The notes: generated from the sequence alone by a model not told the origin. DNA of 64,000 nucleotides from Chryseobacterium daecheongense (GCA_027920525.1 CP115858.1:2914001-2978000); one strand, 5' to 3'. Numbered from the stretch's first letter, positions 52,032-61,687 are shown. Made by a program: numbers and translations.

Positions 52032-53885
52032 ATGAAAACAAAACTATTTTCAATGGCAGTTATGGTGAGCTGCTTTTTAAGTGCTCAGACAAAAAAGGTT
52101 CTTTTTATCGGAATCGATGGTTGCCGGGCAGATGTTATGATGTCTTCCGATACACCTAATATTAAGTCGTTAATTACAAAATCGGTGTATTCCCTTGACG
52201 GCCTTTGTGCTGCGACCACCTGGAGTGGAAATGGATGGAGCACCATGCTAACTGGGGTATGGCAAACAAAACACAATGTTCAGGATAATAATTTCACAAA
52301 CCCGAATTATGTAAATTATCGCGATTTCCTTACCCGTGCAGAGGCCTATAATTCAAATTTAAGAACAATCTCCCTCGTACATTGGTCGTCTATTAACGAT
52401 ATTATTATTAAAAATGCAGATGTAAAGACCAATTTCAGCACAGATCTGGCGGTAAAAAATGCTGCCGTAGATGCATTGCAGAATGATAACCCAGATATTC
52501 TGTTTGTGGATTTTGATGACGTGGATCACGCAGGCCACTCTTATGGTTTTTCTTCGACCGTACCACAATATGTTTCCTCAATGCAAACAACAGACACTTA
52601 TATCGGAGAAATTGTAAATGCGATGAAAAACAGGTCGACTTACAACAATGAAGATTGGCTGGTAGTCCTGACAACAGACCACGGGGCAGTAAATAATGGC
52701 CATGGAGGAGGAAATCTCTCTGAAAGGAATATCTTTACGATCTACTCTAATCCAAACCTTACTCCCCAACAGATCAGTAAAATGGACATCGATTCGAATA
52801 TCACTTTCAACCAACTTAACTTCCCTGCCGGTACTTATGCCAAGCCTGCCAACCAGGTTCCTTTTAACTTTGGGGCTAATCAGGACTTTACGATTGAATT
52901 TTGGGTAAAGCCTAATGCCAGCTTCTCGAGTGATCCTGTAATGATCAGTAATAAAAACTGGAACAGCGGAAAAAACAAAGGATTTGTTATCTCAGGATAT
53001 TCGGGACAAACCTATAAAGTAAATATTGGTGATGGTACGAACAGAATTGACCTGGTAGGAGGAAAAATGGAAACCAATAAGTGGAAACATATTGCGGTAA
53101 GTTTTGATAGGGATGGCCTTGTAACTCTCTATGAGGACGGTGTGCCTGTTACTTTTGCCAAAATGAATACAATCGGAAATATTGATTCAGGGCTTCCGTT
53201 AACGATCAATCAGGACGGAACCAATACTTATGGACAGAACCTGGCCGCTTCGTACAAAGACATCAGGATCTGGAAATCAGCCCTTCCTAATGATGTTTTA
53301 GTTAATTGGGCTACCCAAAATATCACTTCTGCCCATCCTTATTATGCTAAATTACTGGCTAATTGGAAATGCAATGAAACTTCCGGCAATACACTAACAG
53401 ATTCAAGTTCAAACAGTAATAACAGTACGATTACAGGAAGTCTTACCCGTAGCCTCAATACAACAACTAACTTTAAAATCTATAATTATTTATCTACCAC
53501 AAGAGAAACAGATCATCTTCCAACTGTACTGAACTGGCTATGTGTTCCTGTAGAAAGCTCCTGGGGAATTGATGGTACCAACAGATTATCCAGCTGCCAG
53601 AGCAATACTTTATCTGCAAAAAACACGGAAAGATCAGCAGAAGATTTTAAGATATATCCCAACCCGGCAAATCAGAATATCAATATAAAATTCAAATCTG
53701 ATGAGAAAGAAATGACATTTACAATCATCGATACCCGAGGGTCCGTGGTTTTGTCCAAAACATCGAAATCATCGGATGGACAATATGACGAGACATTTGA
53801 TATTCATAAGGCCCCAACAGGTGTTTATTTTATAAAAGTTACAGGAGTCCAGAAGTCCCTGACGAAAAGCTTTATTAAGAAATAA
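52032..53885 (+). CDS. Secreted alkaline-phosphatase-superfamily phosphodiesterase with LamG and T9SS domains
   Basis: A 617-residue exported protein (signal MKTKLFSMAVMVSCFLSAQ). Residues 20-240 are an alkaline phosphatase superfamily domain of the nucleotide pyrophosphatase type: LFIGIDGCRADVM, the nucleophile Thr in AATTWSGNGWSTMLTG, DFDDVDHAGHSYG and LTTDHGAVNNGHGG. A LamG-like domain follows (about 265-430, FTIEFWVKPNASFSS). The last 75 residues (FKIYPNPANQNINIKF ... APTGVYFIKVT) are a T9SS sorting domain. It should release phosphate compounds outside the cell. The superfamily also contains phosphonoacetate hydrolase. Confidence 0.88.
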   Translation: MKTKLFSMAVMVSCFLSAQTKKVLFIGIDGCRADVMMSSDTPNIKSLITKSVYSLDGLCAATTWSGNGWSTMLTGVWQTKHNVQDNNFTNPNYVNYRDFLTRAEAYNSNLRTISLVHWSSINDIIIKNADVKTNFSTDLAVKNAAVDALQNDNPDILFVDFDDVDHAGHSYGFSSTVPQYVSSMQTTDTYIGEIVNAMKNRSTYNNEDWLVVLTTDHGAVNNGHGGGNLSERNIFTIYSNPNLTPQQISKMDIDSNITFNQLNFPAGTYAKPANQVPFNFGANQDFTIEFWVKPNASFSSDPVMISNKNWNSGKNKGFVISGYSGQTYKVNIGDGTNRIDLVGGKMETNKWKHIAVSFDRDGLVTLYEDGVPVTFAKMNTIGNIDSGLPLTINQDGTNTYGQNLAASYKDIRIWKSALPNDVLVNWATQNITSAHPYYAKLLANWKCNETSGNTLTDSSSNSNNSTITGSLTRSLNTTTNFKIYNYLSTTRETDHLPTVLNWLCVPVESSWGIDGTNRLSSCQSNTLSAKNTERSAEDFKIYPNPANQNINIKFKSDEKEMTFTIIDTRGSVVLSKTSKSSDGQYDETFDIHKAPTGVYFIKVTGVQKSLTKSFIKK

Positions 53886-53920
53886 GAAAGAATTTCAATA
53901 TCATTAGTAGATTTAAATTG

Positions 53921-53968
53921 GATATTAGAACGAGGATTACTCCAGGTTCTAATATCTTTTTTTTATTT
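53921..53968 (+). terminator. Terminator after the secreted phosphodiesterase gene
   Basis: GATATTAGAAC (53921-53931) pairs perfectly with GTTCTAATATC (53946-53956), followed by eight T. The convergent GNAT gene ends just beyond it. Confidence 0.9.
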
Positions 53969-54446
53969 AATCCCTAAGCTTTAGCTCCATCTGTGTATCG
54001 CAACGGTTATACGCCGAATGAGTAACCGGAATATGCTCAAATCCAAGCTTTTCATATAATTTAATCGCTGGCACCAAAATAGAATTGGTCTCCAGAAATA
54101 TTTTCTCCGCGTGTAATGATTTTGCTTTCTCCACCAAAGCCTTTCCTAAAAGATATCCTATCTTTTTACCCTGGGCCTTGGGGCTTACTGCCATTTTCGA
54201 AAGTTCATAGGTTTCAGGTCCTGCCTTCACTAAAGCACAGGTTCCTACCACTTCATTATCCAATAGGGCAAATACAATGTGACCTCCTTTACTGATAATA
54301 TATTCCTCAGGATTATCAAGCAATTTGTAATCCCCGCTTTCCATCACGAAGAATGTTTTGATCCACTCTTCATTCAATGCTTTAAAAGCTTCTTTGTATT
54401 GAGGGTGATACGCCTCAATCTTTACTTCATTATTCTGGTCATTCAT
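53967..54446 (-). CDS. GNAT N-acetyltransferase
   Basis: A 159-residue GNAT protein: FVMESGDYKLLDNPEEYII, VFALLDNEVVGTCALVK, the acetyl-CoA loop VSPKAQGKKIGYLLGKAL and the C-terminal LYEKLGFEHIPV. The substrate is unknown. It lies 13 bases after the MocR-type regulator gene on the same strand and is probably co-transcribed with it. Confidence 0.88.
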   Translation of the reverse strand: MNDQNNEVKIEAYHPQYKEAFKALNEEWIKTFFVMESGDYKLLDNPEEYIISKGGHIVFALLDNEVVGTCALVKAGPETYELSKMAVSPKAQGKKIGYLLGKALVEKAKSLHAEKIFLETNSILVPAIKLYEKLGFEHIPVTHSAYNRCDTQMELKLRD

Positions 54447-54459
54447 ATTCTTTATAGTA

Positions 54460-55875
54460 TTAAATATTATTCTTTATCATATTTCCGAGTTTTTCAATAT
54501 CACTTTCCACCCTATCGGTCCATTCCAGGGCATAATTCAGTCGCATACAGTTCCGGTACTGATCATATTGTGAAAACATCCTTCCCGGAGCAAAATTGAT
54601 TTTATGACTAAAAGCTTCGTCAAAAAGATCCTCGGTACATATCCTTTTATCGAGCTCCAGCCAAAGCATAAACCCGCCTTTAGGTTCCGAGATTTTGGTA
54701 TTATCCGGAAAATAGGAGGTAACCGCTCTCTGAATCTGCAAATAATTGGAATAGACTTTATTTCTGAACATTCTTAAATGATGATCATATCTTCCATATT
54801 CAAGAAAATCAGCAATCACATCGGAGTATAATGACGGACTGCATACCGTCTGAACCAGCTTCTGGCGGATGATCCTGTCTTTAAACTGTCCCGGGGCGAC
54901 CCAACCTACCCGGTATCCGGGAGCCATAGTCTTGGATACAGAGCCTACCCACATCACCAGCCCTGCTTCATCATAAAATTTACAGGGCTTGGGGCGTTCT
55001 GCTCCAAAGTATAAATTCCCATAAATGTCATCTTCAATCAGCGGGACATTGTAATGAGTAATTAATCTTACCAATTCCTTTTTATGCTCATCGGGCATCT
55101 GAAAGCCCATCGGATTATTAAAATTAGTCACAAAACAACATGCCGATAATTTCGGCAATACCTTTTTCAGGGCATCAAGATCTACTCCATATACCGGATG
55201 GGTAGGAATTTCTACGGCTTTCAACCCTAATAGCTGAATAGCCTGTAAGATCCCAAAATAGGCCGGACTTTCAATCGCGACAGAATCACCGGGCCGCGTC
55301 ACTGCCATCAAACTGTTATAGATGGCATTCATTGCTCCGGACGTAATGACCAGGTCGTCTTCTGTAATTTTCCCTTCCATCACTAAAGACCATTTGGCAA
55401 TCTCCCGGCGAAGATTATGATTCCCTTGTACCGGCTCATAATTCGTTCCAAAATCATTTTTACTTTTGATTACATTAATGATGGATTTCTTCATCTTAGC
55501 CAAAGGCAGAAAATTCTTGCCGGGTATAGCTAAAGCAAATTGGGTGATTCCTGAATCTGAAATCGTTCCGAATACTTTATCTATAAGATCTTCTTTGGTT
55601 CCCTCTATTTTGGAATCCTTCATTTTGGTTACAGATGGAAGATCCAGTTTCCGCTGGGAAGTGTGGCTTACATAATATCCAAACTTGGGTCGGGACTCAA
55701 TCAAAGACCGGCTTTCCAATTCCATATAAGCCAGTTTGATCGTATTCAGGCTTACATTGTATAACTTCTGGGCACTTCTTAGGGAAGGCAGTTTATCTCC
55801 AAACTGTAAGGTTTCAGTCTGGATCTGCTCCATCATTATTTTTGCTATTTTGAGATATAAGACTTCTTTGCCCAT
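54460..55875 (-). CDS. MocR-type PLP-dependent transcriptional regulator
   Basis: A 471-residue protein with an N-terminal GntR winged helix (KIAKIMMEQIQTETLQFGDK, LPSLRSAQKLYNVSLNTIK) and a C-terminal class I aminotransferase-like domain. That domain has the PLP Lys in VGSVSKTMAPGYRVGWV and the Asp/Tyr region PLIEDDIYGNLYFG. MocR proteins use PLP as a sensor and often control the genes beside them, here two acetyltransferase-like genes. The target pathway is not clear. Confidence 0.92.
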   Translation of the reverse strand: MGKEVLYLKIAKIMMEQIQTETLQFGDKLPSLRSAQKLYNVSLNTIKLAYMELESRSLIESRPKFGYYVSHTSQRKLDLPSVTKMKDSKIEGTKEDLIDKVFGTISDSGITQFALAIPGKNFLPLAKMKKSIINVIKSKNDFGTNYEPVQGNHNLRREIAKWSLVMEGKITEDDLVITSGAMNAIYNSLMAVTRPGDSVAIESPAYFGILQAIQLLGLKAVEIPTHPVYGVDLDALKKVLPKLSACCFVTNFNNPMGFQMPDEHKKELVRLITHYNVPLIEDDIYGNLYFGAERPKPCKFYDEAGLVMWVGSVSKTMAPGYRVGWVAPGQFKDRIIRQKLVQTVCSPSLYSDVIADFLEYGRYDHHLRMFRNKVYSNYLQIQRAVTSYFPDNTKISEPKGGFMLWLELDKRICTEDLFDEAFSHKINFAPGRMFSQYDQYRNCMRLNYALEWTDRVESDIEKLGNMIKNNI

Positions 55876-55918
55876 AATATCATTGTTTTACATAAAGCAA
55901 GCAAAAAGCTATTCATCC

Positions 55919-56284
55919 TTAAATATTGATCCAGTTTATGATCCTGCTGATGGTACTTTTCAATTGCCCGGGGTCATTATAATTTTCTGAAGGAGCTTTT
56001 TTAAAACAATCTTCAGCATACTTTTTGAAAGCCTCTTTTTCTTTTGCATCCATATTCCCGGCTTCAAAAATCACAAAATCTATTGTATCCTGATCATTGA
56101 TGATAAGACTTGCAAAAGCTATAATTTCATCTGTTTTTTTGGCCATTACAAAAGGAAGTCCAAAGTCTTCATTCACTTGCTTCAGATTTCTCTCTTTTAC
56201 AAAAATCTGTTTCAGGTGCACCAGATCAGAAATATAAACCTCATCAAACTGAAGTTTGCCTGTAGGCAGAAAGCATGTTTCCAT
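55919..56284 (-). CDS. Unnamed 121-residue cytoplasmic protein
   Basis: I do not recognise a family. The protein alternates strands and helices (FDEVYISDLVHLKQIFV, GLPFVMAKKTDEIIAFASLI, DTIDFVIFEAGNMD) in a way loosely like an acetyltransferase half-domain, without a clear acetyl-CoA loop. It lies 43 bases upstream of the MocR gene on the same strand, so the three genes to 53967 may form one operon. A small inverted repeat, TTTACAT (56289-56295) and ATGTAAA (56301-56307), precedes the start. Confidence 0.6.
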   Translation of the reverse strand: METCFLPTGKLQFDEVYISDLVHLKQIFVKERNLKQVNEDFGLPFVMAKKTDEIIAFASLIINDQDTIDFVIFEAGNMDAKEKEAFKKYAEDCFKKAPSENYNDPGQLKSTISRIINWINI

Positions 56285-56781
56285 AGTGTTTACATTAGAT
56301 ATGTAAAGTTAAAACACAATGCTAAAAGGACACAGATACAGAACTTACTATTATTGTGGGTACAGCAAATTTATTAAAAAGAATTGGTTTGTATTATCGG
56401 AGCGTTATTCTACCGGTATGGTATCGAAAACCCTTCAGCTAAAATCCGGAAAATAGTTTTGCAGAGATTTGAAAGGTTCAAATAAATTTTCAAATCGAAC
56501 AGGTTGATTCTATGCTTTCTTTATTTTAAAGACTTTTTATCCTTTTATTAATTTTTTATCTAAAAAAACATCAATTGTCCATAACCTGAAATCCTTATGA
56601 ATAAAGGACTTTACAAACATTACAAAGAAATTTTCAATTGTATACATATTAAATTTTATAAACACAATTAACTTTTCAGCAAATAATCAATCAAATGATT
56701 GTTTTGTGCTAATTTTATACATACGTTTTTTTTAAGGAATGTTTAATACGAAATCGGGATTATCATGATCCCAGCTGAGCT
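56285..56781. other. Divergent intergenic region
   Basis: This 497-base AT-rich gap between divergent genes shows no coding potential I can support. It holds the TTTACAT/ATGTAAA repeat near 56289 and a short hairpin GGGAT (56756-56760) with ATCCC (56768-56772) just before the ATG at 56782. I see no tRNA or known riboswitch. Confidence 0.5.
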
Positions 56782-57822
56782 ATGAAAATACCCAAACAAC
56801 TCAATGTGATCAGGAGGAAGGTAATGCGTGGTCTTACCAAAAATATGGGCCAGTCGAATTCTACCGTTAAACCCGGCAAAGAAGTCATCATAAAAAAAAT
56901 ATTGATTTCACGCCCCAACCATAGATTAGGGAATTTATTATTGCTGTCCCCTATCGTTCAGGAGGTTAACGATACTTTTCCGGATGCCAGGATTGATTTA
57001 TTTGTAAAGGGAAGCATATCACCTATTATTTTTAAAAATTATAAAAATATTGACCAGATCATTCAGCTTCCGAAGAAACCTTTCAGCAATCTTCTGAAAT
57101 ACATCCGGAGCTGGAGTTTGCTTCGCTGGAAAAAGTATGATTTAGTGATCAATACCAGCCATAGCTCGTCATCGGGAAAAATATCCACACAACTGGCCAA
57201 TGGCGATTATAAGTTCTTTAATGAATGGAGTGATGAACTTCATTCAGAATATCCGGATTATCCGCATGCGGCAAAAAATCCTATTTATAATTTGCGAAAA
57301 TTTCTTACCCACCTGGGATTTGAAAGAAATACAGGAAAGGTCCCTTTTTTAAATATAAAGCTGAGCCCGGAAGAAATAGAAACGGGTAAAAGGAAATTAG
57401 AAGGAATTACTAAAAACGATAAAAAAACCATTTGTCTTTTTACCAATGCCACAGGCGATAAATGCTATTCCAATACCTGGTGGGCATCATTCTATGAAAG
57501 CCTGAAAATGACATTTCCAGATTATAATATTGTTGAACTTCTACCGGTAGAAAATATTTCCAGATTAGATTTCAAAATTCCCAGTTTTTACAGTACCGAC
57601 ATCCGGGAAATGGGTGCCTTTATAGCCAATACCAGTGTTTTTATTGCCGCAGATAACGGTGTAATGCACTTAGCCAGTGCCGTAGGAACACCCACAATAG
57701 GATTGTTTATGGTAACGGATGAAAATGCATATAAACCCTATAACGATAAGAGCTTCTCCATTAATACAAATAATGTTAAGGAATCCGAAATACCGGATTT
57801 AATAAAAACGGTCCTTCAATAA
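56782..57822 (+). CDS. Family 9 glycosyltransferase (heptosyltransferase-like)
   Basis: A 346-residue GT-B enzyme of family 9. The N-terminal domain starts ILISRPNHRLGNLLLLSPIVQEV with DARIDLFVKGS. The donor-binding half has ICLFTNATGDKCYSNTWW and the typical FIAADNGVMHLASAVGTPTIGLF. The family adds heptose or related sugars to lipopolysaccharide core. With the kinase gene 53 bases downstream, it fits a core-oligosaccharide pair. Confidence 0.88.
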   Translation: MKIPKQLNVIRRKVMRGLTKNMGQSNSTVKPGKEVIIKKILISRPNHRLGNLLLLSPIVQEVNDTFPDARIDLFVKGSISPIIFKNYKNIDQIIQLPKKPFSNLLKYIRSWSLLRWKKYDLVINTSHSSSSGKISTQLANGDYKFFNEWSDELHSEYPDYPHAAKNPIYNLRKFLTHLGFERNTGKVPFLNIKLSPEEIETGKRKLEGITKNDKKTICLFTNATGDKCYSNTWWASFYESLKMTFPDYNIVELLPVENISRLDFKIPSFYSTDIREMGAFIANTSVFIAADNGVMHLASAVGTPTIGLFMVTDENAYKPYNDKSFSINTNNVKESEIPDLIKTVLQ

Positions 57823-57875
57823 CCGTTGACTAATATTGAAAACACACAAACACACACCACAATTATACCACTCAT

Positions 57876-58718
57876 ATGAATCTTGTTCTTGCACCAGATT
57901 ATGCTCATTACCAAGATGAAATAATCCGTATTATCAAAAATTTCCATAGTGAGGGGACTTTAATCGGTCCCGGAAGCAGAAATATTGTAAAGTCATTTTC
58001 CATCAATGGAAAAAAAATCAATTTTAAATCATTTAAGCAGCATAATTTTATCAACCGGCATGTCTACAAATACTACCGGAAATCCAAGGCACGGCGGTCT
58101 TTCGAATATGCCCATATGCTGATCGATAAAAACCTTCACACCCCACAGCCGATTGCTTATGTAGAGTTTCACGACTGGCTGGGTCTTACCAACAGTTATT
58201 ATATCAGTGAACAACTGGAAAACATATATACTCTGGAAGATGTGATGTACGCACGAAGCCCCTTTGAAAACCTGAAAGAAGTCATTAAAGAGTACACTCA
58301 GCTCATCTATTATTTACACGAACAGGGAATTGAGTTTATCGATAATTCTCCGGGGAATTTTCTTATAAAAAAAATCAACGGCGCTTATCGTTTTTTTATG
58401 GTGGACCTTAACAGAATGAATTTCCACACTGAATTTGAAATGCCCAAAAGGATCAAAAACTTCTCACGGATAACCAATGATCCGAAGATTCTTAAACTGA
58501 TCAGTTCAGAATATTCTAGGCTGGCAGGAATTTCTTCGGAATACTTCCTTACACAGATTGTTAAAGCCGCCAATACTTTACAAACCAAGCGAAGAATAAA
58601 AAAGGTTCTGAAGTTTTATAAATATTTCCTTAAAGTACTTCCCGTTCCTAAAAACTTAATTCTTATCTCATTAATCAGTTTTTTAGAATCTGATTTACCT
58701 TTTCTTGTTTTTGCCTGA
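57876..58718 (+). CDS. Lipopolysaccharide kinase-like protein (Kdo/InaA family)
   Basis: A 280-residue protein kinase-like protein similar to Kdo kinase/InaA. It has an invariant-Lys candidate region (INFKSFKQHNFINRHV), HMLIDKNLHTPQPIAY, and the catalytic loop YYLHEQGIEFIDNSPGNFLI (Asp...Asn). The metal Asp lies in FFMVDLNRMNFH. Such enzymes phosphorylate sugars of the LPS core. Downstream of the glycosyltransferase in a two-gene unit ending at the hairpin 58812-58835. Confidence 0.8.
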   Translation: MNLVLAPDYAHYQDEIIRIIKNFHSEGTLIGPGSRNIVKSFSINGKKINFKSFKQHNFINRHVYKYYRKSKARRSFEYAHMLIDKNLHTPQPIAYVEFHDWLGLTNSYYISEQLENIYTLEDVMYARSPFENLKEVIKEYTQLIYYLHEQGIEFIDNSPGNFLIKKINGAYRFFMVDLNRMNFHTEFEMPKRIKNFSRITNDPKILKLISSEYSRLAGISSEYFLTQIVKAANTLQTKRRIKKVLKFYKYFLKVLPVPKNLILISLISFLESDLPFLVFA

Positions 58719-58811
58719 AGGTCAAAAATTACAGTAGAAGGAAGGTGTTGATTTATAGTCGGAAGAAATTATCAGCCCCCGAGTAATTATCTAAGAATAA
58801 TTGAAATATAA

Positions 58812-58839
58812 AGTCCTGCTTCTTTAAGTGGGATTTTTT
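58812..58839 (+). terminator. Terminator after the LPS kinase-like gene
   Basis: AGTCCTGCTT (58812-58821) pairs with AAGTGGGATT (58826-58835) using several G-T wobbles, followed by a T-tract. The same stem sequence recurs at 62558-62578. Confidence 0.7.
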
Positions 58840-58898
58840 GTGGGCACATGCATTAATACTGGTTTTAATCTTTGAGCTCTGTTATTATTGATCCTTTT

Positions 58899-59894
58899 TT
58901 AATTATTAATATCAATTTTTTGATAAGCGATCCATCGTTTTAAATTCCCAACCATCCTTTTTAAATGATCTTCATTCAAGAAAATATTTGTCCAATATTC
59001 AAATCTATCGCACTGAACACTTATGTAGTAGGTCATAATTGCTAAACATGCGTAGGGCAAAAACTTTTTTTCTTCGTTACTAATTTTAGTTACAGTTTCA
59101 TACCCTTTAATGAAACTATCGGCTTTTACCTGATATTCTTCTTCGTTCAAATGAGTTGTAAACAACTGAAATAGAAAATAGGAAATATCAAAGCATAAAT
59201 AACCGTTGCCACAAAAATCAAAGTCAAAAAATGTTATTTCTTTTTCATTATCAATATGTAAATTATCAAACCAAACGTCGAGATGAACAGCTCCATATCT
59301 CATTTTACGTTTGTCCGTACTATTCATTTTTTGCGTTAAAAAAGCAGAAAGTGTTTCTAAAAATTCATTTTCGTTAACATTTTTACTATAAAATTCTTTA
59401 GTTCTTATAATAGGATTCTTAAGCAAATTTTGAGCATTGTAGGTTATTCGCTTCAGTTCAATATTTTCTGTGGATTGGTGAACTTTTGCTAATGCCTGTC
59501 CAATCAGAAAACTTGTTTGGTGGGAGAATTTTGCTGTTTTTATGCCTTTAGCATATGAAAATAAAACACCAAATCGTGTTCCTTCTGATGCTTCAATTTC
59601 CTGAATGAAATTGTTCGATTGATCAGCTATGGGAAAAGCAACTTGTCGGCCTGCTTCTTTTAGATGAATTAAAAGTTTTAGCTCTTCTTCAATTTCTAAT
59701 TGAGATCGCCAGTTATGTGTATAAACTCTAAAAACATATTTATTTTCGTCATCATGAACAATGTATAAATGATTCATGGCAAGCCGAAATACTTTGCATT
59801 CAGTTTTCTCGGTTAATTTATAATTTCTTTGAATAAACTTACCAAGTTCATTTGGTGAAAGCGTGCTATTTATGGTAGGAAATTTCTCTGTCAT
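58899..59894 (-). CDS. APH-like phosphotransferase/kinase
   Basis: A 331-residue protein of the aminoglycoside phosphotransferase-like kinase fold. It has a nucleotide-side strand pair (HLYIVHDDENKYVFRVYTH), the catalytic loop YGAVHLDVWFDNLHI with Asp and Asn, and the metal motif ITFFDFDFCGNG. The family includes choline, homoserine and stress-response (SrkA) kinases as well as drug kinases. Nothing nearby points to antibiotic resistance. Single-gene unit on the minus strand. Confidence 0.85.
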   Translation of the reverse strand: MTEKFPTINSTLSPNELGKFIQRNYKLTEKTECKVFRLAMNHLYIVHDDENKYVFRVYTHNWRSQLEIEEELKLLIHLKEAGRQVAFPIADQSNNFIQEIEASEGTRFGVLFSYAKGIKTAKFSHQTSFLIGQALAKVHQSTENIELKRITYNAQNLLKNPIIRTKEFYSKNVNENEFLETLSAFLTQKMNSTDKRKMRYGAVHLDVWFDNLHIDNEKEITFFDFDFCGNGYLCFDISYFLFQLFTTHLNEEEYQVKADSFIKGYETVTKISNEEKKFLPYACLAIMTYYISVQCDRFEYWTNIFLNEDHLKRMVGNLKRWIAYQKIDINN

Positions 59895-59995
59895 TAGTTT
59901 TTCGTTCGTAGTTGAGTTATAATGTGTATGCAGTTTTGCTCGTAATTTTCAGCCTTATATTTACTAAATTATTTTTACTAAAATTGGGGAATATC

Positions 59996-61120
59996 TTACA
60001 TCTTTTGTAAAATATATCCTAAAAAAGCTCCCAGCATAACAATCCATGCACTGTTTATTTTTTTGAAAGTAAACATCAAAATAATGCATAATACAGCAAT
60101 AATTATTGTTTTCCAATCTGCAATACTATCTTTTGCCATTTCATAACATATATTTATAATAATAGCTATTGACGCAATATTGACTGCATCTAAGAAAGAT
60201 GAGAATATTTTTGATCCCCTCATCATCCTTACGATTGGATTAAGTAATGCTACAAAAATAAATGAAGGAAAAAAGATACCCAACGTAGCAACCAAAGCTC
60301 CTGACCAGTTATTTATTTGATAACCAATAAAAGTAACCGATGAAAAGACGGGTCCTGGTGTAAATTGTCCAACAGCTATAGCATCTAATAGTTCTTGTCT
60401 TGTTAATAAACCTCTTCCCACCAATTCTGTATCAAGAAAAGCAAACAGGACATATCCGCTTCCGTAAAGAATAGCTCCTACTTTAAGGAAAATTAGAAAT
60501 AATTTAATATTACTTTGTGACAGAGAGCTAAAATCTGGAATCTGCAGTAAAGTTATTGGAATAAGTGAGTTGGCCGTATTTTTCTGTCTTATGATTGCAA
60601 ATAGCATTGCGATTATACCTGCTCCGAATAATAGAAAGAGTTCATTGATTCCTAAGAAAGAAAGCATCAGCACGCTAATACCAATAATCCATAGTGGGAT
60701 GGTTTTTAAAGATTTTTTTGCGAGGGGAAAAACAGCCGATAATATTACAGATATGATAGCAGGTTTTATTCCATATATAAAGGGCTGAACTTGTGGAAGC
60801 TGCCCATATTCTTTATATAACCATGCAAAACATAAAGTAATGATAACAGCAGGACATATAAAACATAATCCAGCTACAATCAGTCCTTTCCAACCGGCCC
60901 TTTCCTGCCCGATATGAATTGCCATTTCTGTACTATTGGGACCTGGGATAAGGTTAGTTGCTCCGATCAGATCAAGAAAATGCTCCTCAGACATCCATTT
61001 CCGTTTTGTTACTACTTCCTGCTGCATCATGGCAATATGAGCGGCAGGACCTCCAAATGCTGTAACTCCCAGTTTCAGGAAAACACCGGCAACTTCTTTC
61101 AGATTATTGTCTTTCCCCAC
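59996..61120 (-). CDS. chrA: Chromate transporter family protein (ChrA)
   Basis: A 374-residue membrane protein with the two repeated CHR domains. The first has FLKLGVTAFGGPAAHIAMM, DLIGATNLIPGPNSTEMA and GWKGLIVAGLCFICPAVI; the second has FLKVGAILYGSGYVLFAFL and DAIAVGQFTPGPVFSSVTFI. Characterised members export chromate, although many chromosomal copies have unknown substrates. It stands alone, about 200 bases from the tRNA cluster. Confidence 0.92.
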   Translation of the reverse strand: MGKDNNLKEVAGVFLKLGVTAFGGPAAHIAMMQQEVVTKRKWMSEEHFLDLIGATNLIPGPNSTEMAIHIGQERAGWKGLIVAGLCFICPAVIITLCFAWLYKEYGQLPQVQPFIYGIKPAIISVILSAVFPLAKKSLKTIPLWIIGISVLMLSFLGINELFLLFGAGIIAMLFAIIRQKNTANSLIPITLLQIPDFSSLSQSNIKLFLIFLKVGAILYGSGYVLFAFLDTELVGRGLLTRQELLDAIAVGQFTPGPVFSSVTFIGYQINNWSGALVATLGIFFPSFIFVALLNPIVRMMRGSKIFSSFLDAVNIASIAIIINICYEMAKDSIADWKTIIIAVLCIILMFTFKKINSAWIVMLGAFLGYILQKM

Positions 61121-61317
61121 AATTTTTTATGTATTTGTCTATCAAAAAAACTATACTCCCATAATAGATTCACTCTTGTTTGGAGTGATCCAATTTAAGC
61201 TTCACACTGAGATATGAAATTACTTATTTCTTTTCTCTTTCTAAATTTTAATTATAAAATATGTATAACCTCAGGTATAATAAATAAGAAGTAGCAATGA
61301 GGTATGTTCTAAAAATA

Positions 61318-61350
61318 AAAACCCCTCCGCAACAAAGTTACGGAGGGTTG
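61318..61350 (-). terminator. Terminator of the downstream tRNA unit
   Basis: On the minus strand ACCCTCCGTAAC pairs with GTTGCGGAGGGGT around TTT and is followed by a T-rich tract. It starts directly after the 3' end of the tRNA-Leu gene. Confidence 0.8.
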
Positions 61351-61434
61351 TACCCCAGACGGGACTTGAACCCGTACGTCCTTGCGGACACAGGATTTTA
61401 AGTCCTGCGTGTCTACCAGTTCCACCACCAGGGC
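61351..61434 (-). tRNA. tRNA-Leu (anticodon TAA), copy 1
   Basis: The minus strand folds as an 84-nt class II tRNA. The acceptor is GCCCTGG with its partner CTGGGGT, and the anticodon stem CAGGA/TCCTG encloses CTTAAAA, so the anticodon is TAA. The long variable arm reads GTGTCCGCAAGGACGT, and the T arm has GGGTTCAAGTCCC. The discriminator is A and CCA is not encoded. Last tRNA of its unit. Confidence 0.95.
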
Positions 61435-61440
61435 GTGGAA

Positions 61441-61516
61441 TGGAGCGAAAAACGGGATTCGAACCCGCGACCCCAACCTTGGCAAGGTTGTGCTCTACCA
61501 GCTGAGCTATTTTCGC
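61441..61516 (-). tRNA. tRNA-Gly (anticodon GCC), copy 1
   Basis: A 76-nt tRNA including an encoded CCA. The acceptor GCGAAAA pairs with TTTTCGC, the D arm is AGCTCAGCTGGTAGAGC, and the anticodon stem CAACC/GGTTG encloses TTGCCAA. The T arm is GGGTTCGAATCCC. Middle tRNA of the unit. Confidence 0.96.
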
Positions 61517-61524
61517 AAACGTTG

Positions 61525-61606
61525 TGCGGATGAAGGGACTCGAACCCCCACGCCTCACGGCACCAGATCCTAAGTCTGGCGTGGCTACCAATTACACCAC
61601 ATCCGC
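61525..61606 (-). tRNA. tRNA-Leu (anticodon TAG), copy 1
   Basis: An 82-nt class II tRNA. The acceptor GCGGATG pairs with CATCCGC, and the anticodon stem CCAGA/TCTGG encloses CTTAGGA, giving TAG. The variable arm is GTGCCGTGAGGCGT. CCA is not encoded. First tRNA of the downstream unit. Confidence 0.95.
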
Positions 61607-61687
61607 TGGTTCTGCTGATCTGTAACTACAGATATCCTCAGCATTATTCTTACAAATATAATAAATACAACTTAAAAAAAACAAAAA

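Noticed and set aside
56285..56781. Possible small RNA in the longest gap
   Set aside because: Only short weak stems are visible, with no promoter-terminator pair to define a transcript.
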